Assembly: GCF_003284725.1 (NCBI RefSeq)
Contig: NZ_PGTO01000003.1
Span: 1 to 64,000, forward strand
DNA from: Paramagnetospirillum kuznetsovii
Lineage (GTDB): Bacteria; Pseudomonadota; Alphaproteobacteria; Rhodospirillales; Magnetospirillaceae
Length of the DNA: 64,000 nt
Direction of reading: 5' to 3'
Part shown: in pieces, positions 1 to 8,566 of the stretch
Layout: the number at the start of each line of letters is the position of its first letter
Position numbering within the stretch: the stretch's first letter is position 1
Notes under the pieces: generated by a model
Seen by the model: the letters and a program-made list of their open reading frames with translations, nothing else
Database searches by the model: none
Told to the model about the DNA's origin: nothing
Position numbers and translations under genes: made by a program

Positions 1-80
1 CCTTGGCTTCCGCCGCACGAGCGGCGCGGCCCTTTGGGCCTAACCAAGGCTCGATGAGGCAATCTCATCGAGCCTTGGTA
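1..80 (+). repeat. Palindromic intergenic repeat, copy 1 (left of mamXY)
   Basis: This copy begins at the window edge and may be truncated. It contains nested inverted repeats: GCCGCacgaGCGGC, then GGCCctttGGGCC, then CGATGAGgcaatCTCATCG enclosed by ACCAAGGC and GCCTTGGT. The same order of elements, in the same orientation, recurs at 5460-5540 just after the operon. Such elements are usually REP/BIME-like transcribed spacers; no function is shown here. Confidence 0.75.
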
Positions 81-197
81 TTAGCCCTGATTTCGGGCGA
101 TAGCATAATGCCGCCGCCATGTACACAGCCATGTTGAACAATGCAGCGGCGTGCTGGCGAAGCATAGGGCGGTGATAATCATACGCAATTTCAGTTA

Positions 198-226
198 TTG
201 ACGTATTTGCGCTCACCTCATATCAA
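198..226 (+). promoter_or_regulatory. Predicted sigma70-type promoter of the mamXY operon
   Basis: TTGACG (198-203) is followed by exactly 17 bases and then TATCAA (221-226), close to the TTGACA-N17-TATAAT consensus. It lies about 110 bases upstream of the preferred mamY start and is the best promoter match seen before the operon. The assignment rests on sequence only. Confidence 0.6.
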
Positions 227-336
227 TGCGTTGTTTCGAAGGTATCCCGCCGTTCGCCTTGCTGTTACTGTAAGGGGAACGCCCGCGGGCCAACGCATTG
301 GGATGGGCAATTGCAGCCATCCTGGGAGATGTCCAT

Positions 337-1467
337 ATGTTGATGGGGTTTAACAAGGCAGCCTTCGACAAGTTGAATCCCGCCTCTCGCACGGCTCTGA
401 TCGGCGCGATCATTTGGACTGCCCTCTCCATCGTCTATCTGACCATTTTCAATGGTTGGAAAAACCTCTTCACCATGCTTCCCCATGAATTCTTCATCGT
501 GCTGCTGTCCATCGCCCTGCCGATCGGGCTGACCGTCTTGATTCTCATGCTCTCGCGGATCGTGAAAAGCGTGGACACCTTGAAATCCGAGGTGACCAAC
601 CTCTCCCGGAACGATGTGCCGTCGGAAGGCTCGGTGGCCTTGCTGGCCGACCTGTTGCGCGAGCATCGCACCGCTATCGCCGCCCAGGCGGAAGCGACCG
701 CCGACTTGGTCCGGCTGAACCAGGACGGCCGCGCCCTTGCCGCACCCGCGCAAACATCCGGCACCGACGACGCCATGACCTTGCTGGCCCAGCTATTCCG
801 CGAGCATCGCGAGGCGGTGGCCGCCCAGTTGGAGGCCCAGGCCTCCGCCACCGCCCAACTGGTCCAGGTGACCCGCGACAGCCGCGACGGCATCGTCGAC
901 GAATTGCGGTCCCAGCGGGTGCTGTCGCAAGAGATCACCCAGGAACTGTCCCAAATCGCCCAAAGCCGCAACGTCGCGCCGGTGCCCCCCGCCCCCGGCC
1001 TCGATCCGTCGCAGCGCATCGACCGCATGCGGGCCTTGGCCGAAGTCCTGGGGCTGGCCCTTAACGACCTGTCCATGACCGCCACCCAGGTGCTGACCCA
1101 ACATCTGAATGCCGCGCATGGCGACCGGGACGGAACGCGGAAATTCATTTCGACCCTGACCACCGCCTATTTCGCCGGCGACAAGAACGTCTTTTTCCGC
1201 AGTCTGGCCCAAGAAGCCGTCAACCGGCCGGAACAGCTTCGCCGCTGCGCCGAAGACACCGATAATATCCGCCAGCAGATTTCCAAGATCTTGCGCGAAG
1301 CCCGCGAGATCCGCTCGCTGGTGGCCGCCTGCGACCCCAACGACCTCGTCCGCATCGTCTTCGAGGACGGCGAGCTGTGGGCCTTGGAAAAAGCCCTGAC
1401 CGAACACTTCCTGATCGACGGAAGCCCCGTCTGGACGGAAGCCGCGCCTGATTCCGGCACGGATTGA
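337..1467 (+). CDS. mamY: MamY, magnetosome-associated membrane protein
   Basis: First gene of the magnetosome mamXY operon. The protein (376 aa from this start) has two hydrophobic segments near the N-terminus (about residues 20-40 and 50-75), then a long Ala/Gln/Glu-rich helical region with repeated LLAxLxREHRxAxAAQxEA units (codons near 640-700 and 780-840), then a helical C-terminal domain. MamY proteins are known from Magnetospirillum as liposome-tubulating proteins and as determinants of magnetosome-chain position along the cell's curvature. The ATG at 337 has GGGAG at 324-328; an in-frame ATG at 298 would add 13 residues and one at 343 is also possible. mamX follows 75 bases later. The product is assigned by family recognition and operon order. 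Confidence 0.88.
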   Translation: MLMGFNKAAFDKLNPASRTALIGAIIWTALSIVYLTIFNGWKNLFTMLPHEFFIVLLSIALPIGLTVLILMLSRIVKSVDTLKSEVTNLSRNDVPSEGSVALLADLLREHRTAIAAQAEATADLVRLNQDGRALAAPAQTSGTDDAMTLLAQLFREHREAVAAQLEAQASATAQLVQVTRDSRDGIVDELRSQRVLSQEITQELSQIAQSRNVAPVPPAPGLDPSQRIDRMRALAEVLGLALNDLSMTATQVLTQHLNAAHGDRDGTRKFISTLTTAYFAGDKNVFFRSLAQEAVNRPEQLRRCAEDTDNIRQQISKILREAREIRSLVAACDPNDLVRIVFEDGELWALEKALTEHFLIDGSPVWTEAAPDSGTD

Positions 1468-1542
1468 TGGGCTATGGTCATTCCATTCGGAAGTGGGATA
1501 TGAGAAACTCCCGCCGCGACAGTTTTGGAGCCGTTCTTATGA

Positions 1543-2418
1543 ATGGCATTCCCGACACCAAGACACGAGCCGGTTCAACACCTTGCCATCGATCGAGTTC
1601 CCGTGAGCACTAAGGCCGTTGCACATCTTGACATCGCGGTTTGGATCATGGCGCTGGGCATCGCCTTCAGCATGGCCCTGGTTCTAACCGCCGTGTTCAA
1701 CGCCAATCCCTGGGAAGATCACACCTACGATCTGGCTCCGCCCATCGTGGCCGGAATGCCCGCCCCTCATCGCGACGGCCGCGAGAAAATGGTCTGCTCC
1801 AGCTGCCATATCGTCACGCCCCGCGCCACGGGCACCGGACCGGGATCGGGAACCCTGCCCATCGTCCAGGGCACCCCGGCGCCTCACGTGGACGGCCGCG
1901 AAAAAATGCCCTGCGCCAGTTGCCACACCATCGTGAAGAAAGGCAGCGTCGCCAAGGGCGCCAAGGCGGCGCCTCTTCCGGCGGCGATCGCGCCGGGCAT
2001 GCCCCTGCCCGAGGCCGTTAGCGTGGCCCTGGCGGTGGCTCCGGCCCCCGCCGCCGTCCCCCTGGGCAACGAAGCCCACGAGCGGATGGTGCCCTTCCGC
2101 TATCAGGGCAAGGTCATGAGCATCGCCGGAGCCGGAGCCCGCTCGGTCTGGGGCGACATCTATATCCAAGTCAACGACGGCATCAATCCGCCCATCTGGA
2201 TCGACCTGGCCCCGCGCTGGTACCTGCAGGCCGAGGGCTGCGTGGTCCGCCCCGGCATGTTCGTCAAGGGCACCGCCTTCCGCGACCCGACCCAGGCCAG
2301 CGCCGGACTGGATTACGCCATGAGCGTCATGGCCAACGGCGAAATCTGCGCCTTGCGCGACAATCATCTCAACGGCCTGTGGTCGAATGCGGGAGGCATG
2401 GATGCCGAGGAACGCTGA
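1543..2418 (+). CDS. mamX: MamX, di-heme magnetochrome protein
   Basis: Magnetosome c-type cytochrome-like protein with one N-terminal membrane segment (about residues 31-53) and two CXXCH heme motifs, CSSCH (residues 85-89) and CASCH (124-128). Each sits at the end of a repeated PHxDGREKMxCxSCH unit, the magnetochrome signature. The C-terminal part is a soluble domain. MamX is thought to take part in electron transfer that balances Fe(II)/Fe(III) during magnetite growth, with MamZ and FtsZm. The start is uncertain: ATG 1543 lies 12 bases after TTGGAG, while a GTG at 1603 would give 271 residues, close to the length I recall for MamX homologues. The 3' end overlaps mamZ. Confidence 0.9.
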   Translation: MAFPTPRHEPVQHLAIDRVPVSTKAVAHLDIAVWIMALGIAFSMALVLTAVFNANPWEDHTYDLAPPIVAGMPAPHRDGREKMVCSSCHIVTPRATGTGPGSGTLPIVQGTPAPHVDGREKMPCASCHTIVKKGSVAKGAKAAPLPAAIAPGMPLPEAVSVALAVAPAPAAVPLGNEAHERMVPFRYQGKVMSIAGAGARSVWGDIYIQVNDGINPPIWIDLAPRWYLQAEGCVVRPGMFVKGTAFRDPTQASAGLDYAMSVMANGEICALRDNHLNGLWSNAGGMDAEER

Positions 2419-4336
2419 GGCTCCGGCCAAAGGGACGGCGGTCACCGATTTCGCCCCCACCCAATGGAACATCATCTATCTGCTGATGACCGTGGGCGCC
2501 CTGGTGGCAGCGTTGTCCATTTCCATCCAGCCCCTGCTGCTGGACAAGATCTTCGGCATCGCCTTCGAAAAGGAAGGCGCCGTCAACGCCGATATCCAGG
2601 TGGTGGCCGAAATCGTCTCCATCGTCTGCGTGGGCTGGTTCGGCTTGCTGTCCGATCGTATCGGGCGGGTGCGGATCATCGCCCTGGGCTTCCTGATCGC
2701 CGTGGTCGGTGCGGCGGTATCGCTGCTCAGCCTTCAGGTGGGCCTGGCCTTCGGCGCCGCCGGCTTGGTGCTGTTCTATCTGACCCGCGTGCTGCTGACC
2801 GTGGGCGCCGATGCCGTCCAACTGCAACTGTCCACCCTGGTGGGCGATGTGTCGTCGCGCGCCAACCGGCCGCGGCTCATGGGGAATCTGGTCTTCATGA
2901 TGGTGTTCGGCGGCACCATGCTGGCGGCCATCGTCATGCAGATGGCCGATTACCCAGGCGGTGTCTTTCTCATCATGTGCCTGCCGCTGCTGGTCGGCAT
3001 CGCCGGTTTCCAGCTGACGCGGCGCAATCTGCGGGACGTGGCCCCGCCCCAGCCGACTTCGGAAGACGACGAACATCCCCTCCGGCAAGTCTGGACGGTG
3101 ATCACCAGCGATCCGCGCATGCAGTTGGCCTTCGCCGCCACCTTCTACACCCGTGCCGACGTGATCATCCTCAGCCTGTTCTTCTCGCTGTGGTGCATTT
3201 CCGTTTCCGATCTGGTAGGGGTGACCCGCACCTTCGCCACCGCCCATGCCGCCGTGATGATCGGCCTGCTGGGACTGGCGGTTCTGGCGGCGGTGCCCTT
3301 GTGGCGAAGCTTCATCGAACGGCACAGCCGCATTTCCGCCATCGGCGCCAGCCTGTCCCTGGCGGCGCTGGGCTATATCTGGCTGGGCATGTTCGCCAAC
3401 CCCTTCAACTGGCTGGTGGCGCTGCCGCTGCTGATGGTGGGAATCGGCCATGCGGGATGTTTCGTCACTCTTCAGGTTCTGACGGTGGATGTCTCGCCCA
3501 AGCCGATCCTGGGGGCCATGGTGGGAGCCGGCTATCTGGTCGGCGGCCTCGGGACCGTCATGCTGGTCCAAAGCGGCGGCTATTATTTCGACGCGCTCGG
3601 CCCCCGCGCCCCGTTCATCTTGATGGGAACGGGCAAGATGTTGGTTACCCTGTACGCCGCCTGGCTGCTCGCCAACGGCATCGACGAGACCTGCGACCAC
3701 CACCTGAAATCGGCCCGCAAGGTGGATTGGAAGCCGCTGGTCTTCCTGACCGCCGCGCTGCCCTTCGTCTGGCTGCTGGGACGTAGCGTCATCGAAGGCT
3801 ATATCTCCAACGGTTCCCTGGGCGAGGCCCCCGTCGGCTTCGTCAACCGCTATCTCGGCGATTGGGCCTTCACCTTCTTGATCATTTCCTTGGCCATGCG
3901 CCCGGTCCAGGAGATCACCGGCATCAAGACCCTGGCCAAATACCGGCGCATGATCGGACTGTTCGCCTTCTTCTACGCGGTCATGCATGTCTTGGCCTAT
4001 GTCACATTGGAATGGGCGCTCAATCTGGGCGACATGATGGGCGACATCTACAAGCGGCCTTTCATCTTACTCGGCCTGGCGGCATTCGCGCTGCTGATCC
4101 CGCTGGCCTTCACCTCGGCCAACAGCCAGATCAAGCGGATCGGCGGCAAGCGCTGGAAGAAGCTGCACAGCGCCACCTACGTGATCAATGCCCTGGTGGC
4201 GCTCCATTTCATCCTTGCCGCCAATCACGAAAACGGCGAACCCTATGTCTATGCGGCAGCCGTCATCGTTTTGCTATGGTATCGCTTTCACCAGTGGCGG
4301 GGCGGGAACGTACTGCGCGCCCTGCGGATCGGCTGA
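2402..4336 (+). CDS. mamZ: MamZ, MFS transporter fused to a ferric-reductase-like membrane domain
   Basis: A large polytopic membrane protein (644 aa) with about 18 hydrophobic segments. Residues 1 to about 430 resemble a major facilitator transporter, including a cytoplasmic-loop motif near GLLSDRIGRVRI. The C-terminal ~200 residues resemble YedZ/ferric-reductase transmembrane proteins, with His residues in helices (VMHVLAYV and LHSATYVINALVALH) that could ligate b-type heme. MamZ is known from Magnetospirillum as an iron oxidoreductase/transporter-like protein acting with MamX. ATG 2402 is preferred because GGGAGG lies at 2391-2396; an in-frame ATG at 2387 precedes that site. It overlaps the mamX end by 17 bases, which suggests translational coupling. 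Confidence 0.9.
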   Translation: MPRNAEAPAKGTAVTDFAPTQWNIIYLLMTVGALVAALSISIQPLLLDKIFGIAFEKEGAVNADIQVVAEIVSIVCVGWFGLLSDRIGRVRIIALGFLIAVVGAAVSLLSLQVGLAFGAAGLVLFYLTRVLLTVGADAVQLQLSTLVGDVSSRANRPRLMGNLVFMMVFGGTMLAAIVMQMADYPGGVFLIMCLPLLVGIAGFQLTRRNLRDVAPPQPTSEDDEHPLRQVWTVITSDPRMQLAFAATFYTRADVIILSLFFSLWCISVSDLVGVTRTFATAHAAVMIGLLGLAVLAAVPLWRSFIERHSRISAIGASLSLAALGYIWLGMFANPFNWLVALPLLMVGIGHAGCFVTLQVLTVDVSPKPILGAMVGAGYLVGGLGTVMLVQSGGYYFDALGPRAPFILMGTGKMLVTLYAAWLLANGIDETCDHHLKSARKVDWKPLVFLTAALPFVWLLGRSVIEGYISNGSLGEAPVGFVNRYLGDWAFTFLIISLAMRPVQEITGIKTLAKYRRMIGLFAFFYAVMHVLAYVTLEWALNLGDMMGDIYKRPFILLGLAAFALLIPLAFTSANSQIKRIGGKRWKKLHSATYVINALVALHFILAANHENGEPYVYAAAVIVLLWYRFHQWRGGNVLRALRIG

Positions 4337-4381
4337 TGGAAACGGACACGCGGCGCATGTCTTTTCGGCGGTGATGGCACA

Positions 4382-5317
4382 ATGACGATAGTCCGGCCCA
4401 GGATAGTGGTGATTGGCGTCGGCGGAGCCGGTGGCAACGCTGTCAACAACATGATCCAGTCCAAGATCGAGGGCGTGGAATTCATCGTCGCCAATACGGA
4501 CGCCCAGGCGCTGGGGCTGAGCCTGACCGAACGGCGCATCCAACTCGGCGGCAGGGTGACCCAAGGCCTGGGCGCTGGTTCGCGCCCGGATCTGGGCCGC
4601 GCCGCCGCGGAAGAAAGTCTTGAAGATATCCAGGATCTGATCGGCGACGCCCACATGGTCTTCATCACCGCCGGCATGGGCGGTGGCACCGGTTCGGGCG
4701 CGGCTCCGGTCATCGCCAGGACAGCCCGCGAGCAGGGGATTCTCACCATCGGCGTGGTGACCAAGCCGTTCGACTTCGAAGGCAAGCACCGCATGCGTAC
4801 CGCCGATCTCGGCATCGAAGCCCTGCAAGAAGAACTCGATACCCTGATCATCATCCCCAATCAGAACCTGTTCCGTGTCGCGACCGAGCGCACCACCTTC
4901 GCCGACGCTTTCAAGATGGCCGACAATGTGCTCAATTCCGGCGTGCGCAGCGTCACCGATCTGGTGGTGATGCCCGGCCTGATCAACCTGGATTTCGCCG
5001 ATATCCGCATCGTCATGAGCGAGATGGGCAAGGCCATCATGGGAACCGGCGAGGCGGCGGGCGAGAAACGCGCCATCGACGCCGCCGAGGCCGCCATCTC
5101 CAACCCGTTGCTGGGCGACACATCCATAAAGGGCGCCAAGGGCGTCCTCATCAACATCACCGGCGGCCAGGACATGACCCTGTTCGAGGTGGACATGGCC
5201 GCCAACCGCATCCGCGAGGAGGTGGCCGCCGAGGCCAATATCATTTTCGGATCCACCTTCGACGACGCGCTGGTCGGCAAGATGCGGGTTTCGGTAGTAG
5301 CCACCGGCATCGCCTGA
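4382..5317 (+). CDS. ftsZm: FtsZm, truncated FtsZ-like tubulin GTPase of the mamXY operon
   Basis: FtsZ paralogue of 311 aa. It keeps the nucleotide-binding [10 protein letters not shown] loop (residues 12-21), the tubulin signature GGGTGSG (100-106) and the T7 catalytic loop NLDFAD (202-207). It stops right after the GTPase and activation domains, so it lacks the linker and conserved C-terminal peptide that bind FtsA/ZipA in cell-division FtsZ. In Magnetospirillum this paralogue is reported to affect magnetite biomineralisation under nitrate-free conditions rather than division. It begins 45 bases after mamZ with no terminator between them and is the last gene of the operon. Confidence 0.92.
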   Translation: MTIVRPRIVVIGVGGAGGNAVNNMIQSKIEGVEFIVANTDAQALGLSLTERRIQLGGRVTQGLGAGSRPDLGRAAAEESLEDIQDLIGDAHMVFITAGMGGGTGSGAAPVIARTAREQGILTIGVVTKPFDFEGKHRMRTADLGIEALQEELDTLIIIPNQNLFRVATERTTFADAFKMADNVLNSGVRSVTDLVVMPGLINLDFADIRIVMSEMGKAIMGTGEAAGEKRAIDAAEAAISNPLLGDTSIKGAKGVLINITGGQDMTLFEVDMAANRIREEVAAEANIIFGSTFDDALVGKMRVSVVATGIA

Positions 5318-5338
5318 CGAAACGCCCTCATCCCGTAT

Positions 5339-5540
5339 CCCGGTGATCGGAACCGATCCCCCCTCATTCGGCGGGCGGAACGCTTTCGAGTCATACCAAG
5401 GCCCTTTGATCGGAACCGATCAAAGGGCGCCTCAAGCGCCGGGCGGGATTCTCCGAATCCCTTGGCTTTCGCCGCACGAGCGGCGCGACCGCCTTGCGGT
5501 CGACCAAGGCCCGATGAGTCTCGCTCATCGAGCCTTGGTA
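5339..5540 (+). repeat. Composite palindromic repeat region, copy 2 (right of mamXY)
   Basis: It starts with GATCGGAACCGATC (5345-5358), which recurs at 5408-5421 inside a 13-base inverted repeat GCCCTTTGATCGG/CCGATCAAAGGGC (5401-5428). Then comes a CCTCAAGCGCCGGGCGG block. Positions 5460-5540 repeat the arrangement of positions 1-80 (CTTGGCTT, GCCGCACGAGCGGC, a variable hairpin, ACCAAGGC, CGATGAG/CTCATCG, GCCTTGGTA) in the same orientation. It fills the gap between convergent ftsZm and the YnfA-like gene and could also act in transcription termination. Confidence 0.75.
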
Positions 5541-5867
5541 TCAGTCGCCGCGCGGGGCGAAAATGATGACCAGGGCACCCACCATGCAGAAGGCGGCGCC
5601 CAAAACGTCCCACCGGTCCGGCGGGCTGTCTTCCACCGCCCACATCCACACCAGCGAGGACAGAATGTAGATGCCGCCGTAGGCCGCATAGGCGCGACCG
5701 GCGAAATCGGCATCGACCCGGGTCAAGGCCCAGGCGAACAGCGCCAGGCTGGCCATTCCAGGAGCCAGCCAGAAGGGCGTTTTTCCCAGTCTGAGCCAGG
5801 CCCAGAACGCGAAACAGCCGCCGATCTCCGCAAAAGCGGCCAAAAGGTATGTCGGAATGGCCCACAT
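5541..5867 (-). CDS. YnfA/UPF0060 family small membrane protein
   Basis: Protein of 108 aa consisting almost entirely of four hydrophobic helices, with the UPF0060 signatures [14 protein letters not shown] near residue 11 and [12 protein letters not shown] near residue 57. The family resembles small multidrug-resistance (EamA/SMR-like) inner-membrane proteins; members such as YnfA have been linked to drug efflux, but the physiological substrate is unsettled. Its stop codon directly abuts the palindromic repeat downstream of ftsZm, so it is convergent with the magnetosome operon and not part of it. Confidence 0.85.
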   Translation of the reverse strand: MWAIPTYLLAAFAEIGGCFAFWAWLRLGKTPFWLAPGMASLALFAWALTRVDADFAGRAYAAYGGIYILSSLVWMWAVEDSPPDRWDVLGAAFCMVGALVIIFAPRGD

Positions 5868-6079
5868 CTTGACTTTATCCTCATTGGCGAAAAAACATGA
5901 CCGGACAATAGTGACCTTCCCCCGAGGGGCCGTCTTGCCGACGATAACCTCACTTGACAGGCCACTGCATACAATCCCTTATTGCATTGGTCATACCGCC
6001 TGCGAATGGCTTGGCACGATCTGCCCGATCAGCGGCACCAGAACGACTCGTGACCAAATGCCACTTTGGGGAGGGGAAT

Positions 6080-6553
6080 ATGGAAGGTAACGATGACGCT
6101 CGAGGTCCAATCCTTGAGTGGACCGCTGATATGTCCGTGGGCAATGAAACGCTGGACTCCGATCATAAGGCATTTTTCGAGATTGCTCGGCTGCTTTACG
6201 ATTCACTCGTCGATGGGCAGGAACAGGGATTGATCATCGCCAGCACGCTCTTGATCCTGGAAGAGTATGTGGATGGGCATTTCCTTCGCGAGGAAAAGGC
6301 GCTGAAGGCGGTCGGCTTCACTCAGTTCGCGGAACATCACCATAAACACCGCAAGTTTCAAGCCAGGGTGAGGGCGATTTCCGAAACCTATCAAAGTGGG
6401 ACCAAGTCAGCGGCGAACGACCTCCCCGACCTCGTCATCAAATGGCTCACTCACCACATTCTCAATGAGGACATGCAGTATAAGCGTTGGATCAGAGATT
6501 CCGCCGTTGATCCGCGCCCTCTCGCTTTCCTGGCGGCAGAGGCCGCAGGTTAA
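6080..6553 (+). CDS. Bacteriohemerythrin, first copy
   Basis: Hemerythrin-fold protein (157 aa) with the di-iron ligand pattern: an early DHKAFFEI motif, HFLREEKALKAVGF, HHHKHRKF, and HHILNED near the C-terminus. Bacteriohemerythrins bind O2 reversibly at a non-heme di-iron site and are abundant in microaerophilic magnetotactic bacteria, where they are thought to deliver or sense oxygen. The ATG at 6080 is chosen because GGGGAGGGG lies just upstream (6068-6076); an upstream in-frame ATG at 5954 lacks a ribosome site. It lies between ftsZm and lpxC and is probably a single-gene unit. Confidence 0.87.
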   Translation: MEGNDDARGPILEWTADMSVGNETLDSDHKAFFEIARLLYDSLVDGQEQGLIIASTLLILEEYVDGHFLREEKALKAVGFTQFAEHHHKHRKFQARVRAISETYQSGTKSAANDLPDLVIKWLTHHILNEDMQYKRWIRDSAVDPRPLAFLAAEAAG

Positions 6554-6770
6554 TCCCCCCGTGAACGGGGCTGGATGCAACAATCCAATCAAGTCGACTT
6601 GATGCCTAATCCACCCAAGGAATGTTTCAGGCGCCATGCTGCACTGTAACATTTGGCAATAATGATTGATTTGAGCGCTGGACTCCCGACTGGTAGACCT
6701 AACAGCGTGAAAAACGAGGTTCGCGGCGCCCCCAGGGCAAGACGCGGACAAGAGGATAAGGATATTCGGC

Positions 6771-7763
6771 GTGAACCAGATCGTAGCCAGCCTGCTGCCC
6801 GGATCGAACGCGCCGTCCCTCGCCAGTGAAGCCTCCGCCGTCCGCAGCCGGACCTTGAAGACCAGCATCGGCTGCACCGGCGTCGGCCTGCATTCCGGCG
6901 CCAAGGTCACCATGGTGCTGCATCCGGCCGAGCCCGGCACCGGCATCCGCTTCCGCCGCGTCGACATCAACGGCGGCGGCGCCATCGTTCCGGCCATCTG
7001 GTCGGCGGTGCACGACACCCGCATGAATTCCTGCCTGAAGAACGACGACGGAATCGTGGTCGGCACGGTGGAGCATCTGATGTCCGCCCTGGCCGGCATG
7101 CAGATCGACAACTGCCTGATCGACATCAACGGCCCGGAAGTGCCGGTGATGGACGGGTCCGCCGCTCCCTTCCTGTTCCTGATCGAATGCGCAGGCGTGG
7201 TCGAGCAGTCCGCTCCCCGTCAGGCCATCAAGGTATTGAAGCGCGTGAGCGTGAAGGACGGCGACCGCGTCGCCTCGCTGACCCCGTCCTCGGGCTTTTC
7301 CATCCGCTTCGAGATCGACTTCGGCGCCTCGGCCATTTCGCGCCAGGAGTTCTTCGTCAATCTGTCGCGCGGCACCTTCAAGTCCGAGATTTCGCGGGCC
7401 CGCACCTTCGGCTTCGAGCAGGAGGTCGCCTTCCTGCGTGCCAACGGCCTGGCCCGTGGCGGTTCGCTGGACAACGCCGTGGTCATCGACTCCACCGGCA
7501 CCCGCGTGCTCAACGACGAAGGCCTGCGCTACACCGACGAATTCGTCCGTCACAAGGTGCTGGACGCGGTGGGTGATCTCTATCTGGCCGGCGCGCCGCT
7601 GATCGGCCATTTCCACGGCATCCGTTGCGGCCATGCCCTGAACAACCAGTTGCTGCGCGCCCTGTTCGCCGACCAGACCGCCTGGACGCTGACCACCGTC
7701 GCGCCCGGTTCGGCCGCCGCGCCCTTCGCCGCCGAGCCCCAGCGGGCGGCGCTCAGCGCCTGA
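6771..7763 (+). CDS. lpxC: UDP-3-O-acyl-N-acetylglucosamine deacetylase LpxC
   Basis: Zn-dependent deacetylase, the committed step of lipid A synthesis in the cytoplasm. Visible residues include the EHLMSAL motif (E101 base and H102 zinc ligand), [12 protein letters not shown] (H261 and D265 zinc ligands) and the [14 protein letters not shown] block with the C-terminal catalytic histidine. The 330 aa length includes about 20 extra N-terminal residues compared with the E. coli enzyme. The start is a GTG preceded by AGGATAAGG. In many proteobacteria lpxC directly follows the cell-division ftsZ; here it lies 1.45 kb after the second ftsZ. A strong terminator follows. Confidence 0.95.
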   Translation: MNQIVASLLPGSNAPSLASEASAVRSRTLKTSIGCTGVGLHSGAKVTMVLHPAEPGTGIRFRRVDINGGGAIVPAIWSAVHDTRMNSCLKNDDGIVVGTVEHLMSALAGMQIDNCLIDINGPEVPVMDGSAAPFLFLIECAGVVEQSAPRQAIKVLKRVSVKDGDRVASLTPSSGFSIRFEIDFGASAISRQEFFVNLSRGTFKSEISRARTFGFEQEVAFLRANGLARGGSLDNAVVIDSTGTRVLNDEGLRYTDEFVRHKVLDAVGDLYLAGAPLIGHFHGIRCGHALNNQLLRALFADQTAWTLTTVAPGSAAAPFAAEPQRAALSA

Positions 7764-7788
7764 TCCGTTTTTCCGTTTTACGACCCCC

Positions 7789-7820
7789 AAAACCCTCCCC
7801 GCTTCGGCGGGGAGGGTTTT
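7789..7820 (+). terminator. Rho-independent terminator of lpxC
   Basis: A perfect inverted repeat AAAACCCTCCCCGC-ttcg-GCGGGGAGGGTTTT with a stable TTCG loop, ending in a T-run, begins 26 bases after the lpxC stop. The symmetrical A-tract could allow termination from the other strand too. Confidence 0.9.
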
Positions 7821-7830
7821 GTTGCGATAA

Positions 7831-7957
7831 GAGCGGCCGGGACGGCCGCGCTCCGCCATGACCTCCATGGGAGGCGCGGGCATTCTGCCCGCGACATGAA
7901 TGGGAGCGCGGGCATCCTGCCCGCGACATGAATAGGAGCGCGGGCATCCTGCCCGCT
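7831..7957 (+). repeat. BIME-like cluster of REP palindromes
   Basis: One GCGGCCGGGACGGCCGC-type palindrome (about 7832-7852, reverse orientation) is followed by three GGAGCGCGGGCATCCTGCCCGC-type palindromes spaced about 32 bases apart (about 7871, 7902 and 7934) with GACATGAAT spacers. The same two palindrome types, as a single pair in the opposite orientation, occur at 34918-34979 and 43571-43633, and one type occurs at 36831-36852. This is a dispersed REP family with local tandem amplification. Confidence 0.85.
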
Positions 7958-7963
7958 GGGCCG

Positions 7964-8560
7964 CTATTTCTTCGGCTTGCCCTTGGGCATGCGGGATTCC
8001 ATCAGTTCGAACAGCTTGGTGTCGAACAGGAAGATCATGACGCCCTCGTCGTCGGCCTTCATTTGCCCCTCGCTGGTGCCGTTGAGCCAACGGACGAAAT
8101 AGGGCGCTTTCAGCAAGGGATTGCCCCAGCGCTCCATCAGGAAGGCGGCGGTCTTGTCGAAGTTTTCCTTGGGCTGACGGGCGACGATCTGGAAGATGCG
8201 CTGGCTGCCGCCCTCGTCCTCGATAGCCATGAACCAGAATTCGGTGGGAACCCCGGCCAGCATGGTGGGGCGGATGGTCAACCCGCCCTTGCCGTCGTCG
8301 AGATAAATGGCGCAACGGTCGACGCCCGCCCCCGCCATGGCGCCGGGCACCGCCAGATGCAGGTGTTCCGCCCCCATGGGCTTGTCGGGATCCTTGCCGC
8401 AGATCAGCTTGGCATTGGCCGGAAGCGGGGCGAAGCGCAGTTGGTTGAGCCGCATGCCGATCTGGGCCTGGGCGATTTCCAGCGGCCGGTTGGATTGGGC
8501 GAGGGCGGGCAATGAGGCCAATGCCGTCAGCACGGCGGCCAGGATGAGAATGGATCGCAT
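7964..8560 (-). CDS. Secreted hypothetical protein (paralogue of the upstream neighbour)
   Basis: Protein of 198 aa with a clear signal peptide (MRSILILAAVLTALASLPALA, cleavage near ALA-QS). The mature part has a CGKDPDKP motif near residue 54, a second Cys in DRCAIYLDDG, and a charged C-terminus GKPKK. The two cysteines could form a disulfide in the periplasm. It shares its general plan with the product of 8567-9178, which has VCDSDSDKP and RRCAVF at matching places, so the two look like diverged tandem duplicates. They are 6 bases apart and surely co-transcribed. I recognise no known family. Confidence 0.8.
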   Translation of the reverse strand: MRSILILAAVLTALASLPALAQSNRPLEIAQAQIGMRLNQLRFAPLPANAKLICGKDPDKPMGAEHLHLAVPGAMAGAGVDRCAIYLDDGKGGLTIRPTMLAGVPTEFWFMAIEDEGGSQRIFQIVARQPKENFDKTAAFLMERWGNPLLKAPYFVRWLNGTSEGQMKADDEGVMIFLFDTKLFELMESRMPKGKPKK

Positions 8561-8566
8561 GGCGTC

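Noticed and set aside
4382-5317. Primary cell-division FtsZ
   Set aside because: The protein ends after the GTPase domain with no C-terminal partner-binding peptide and lies in the magnetosome operon, matching the known FtsZ-like paralogue.
5950-5978. Promoter TTGACA/TACAAT before the first hemerythrin
   Set aside because: The two boxes are only about 10 bases apart, too close for sigma70 recognition.
7870-7957. Three 32-base-spaced repeats resembling a small CRISPR array
   Set aside because: Each unit is a REP palindrome and the spacers are nearly identical (GACATGAAT), not unique. No cas genes lie nearby and single units of the same palindrome occur elsewhere in the window.
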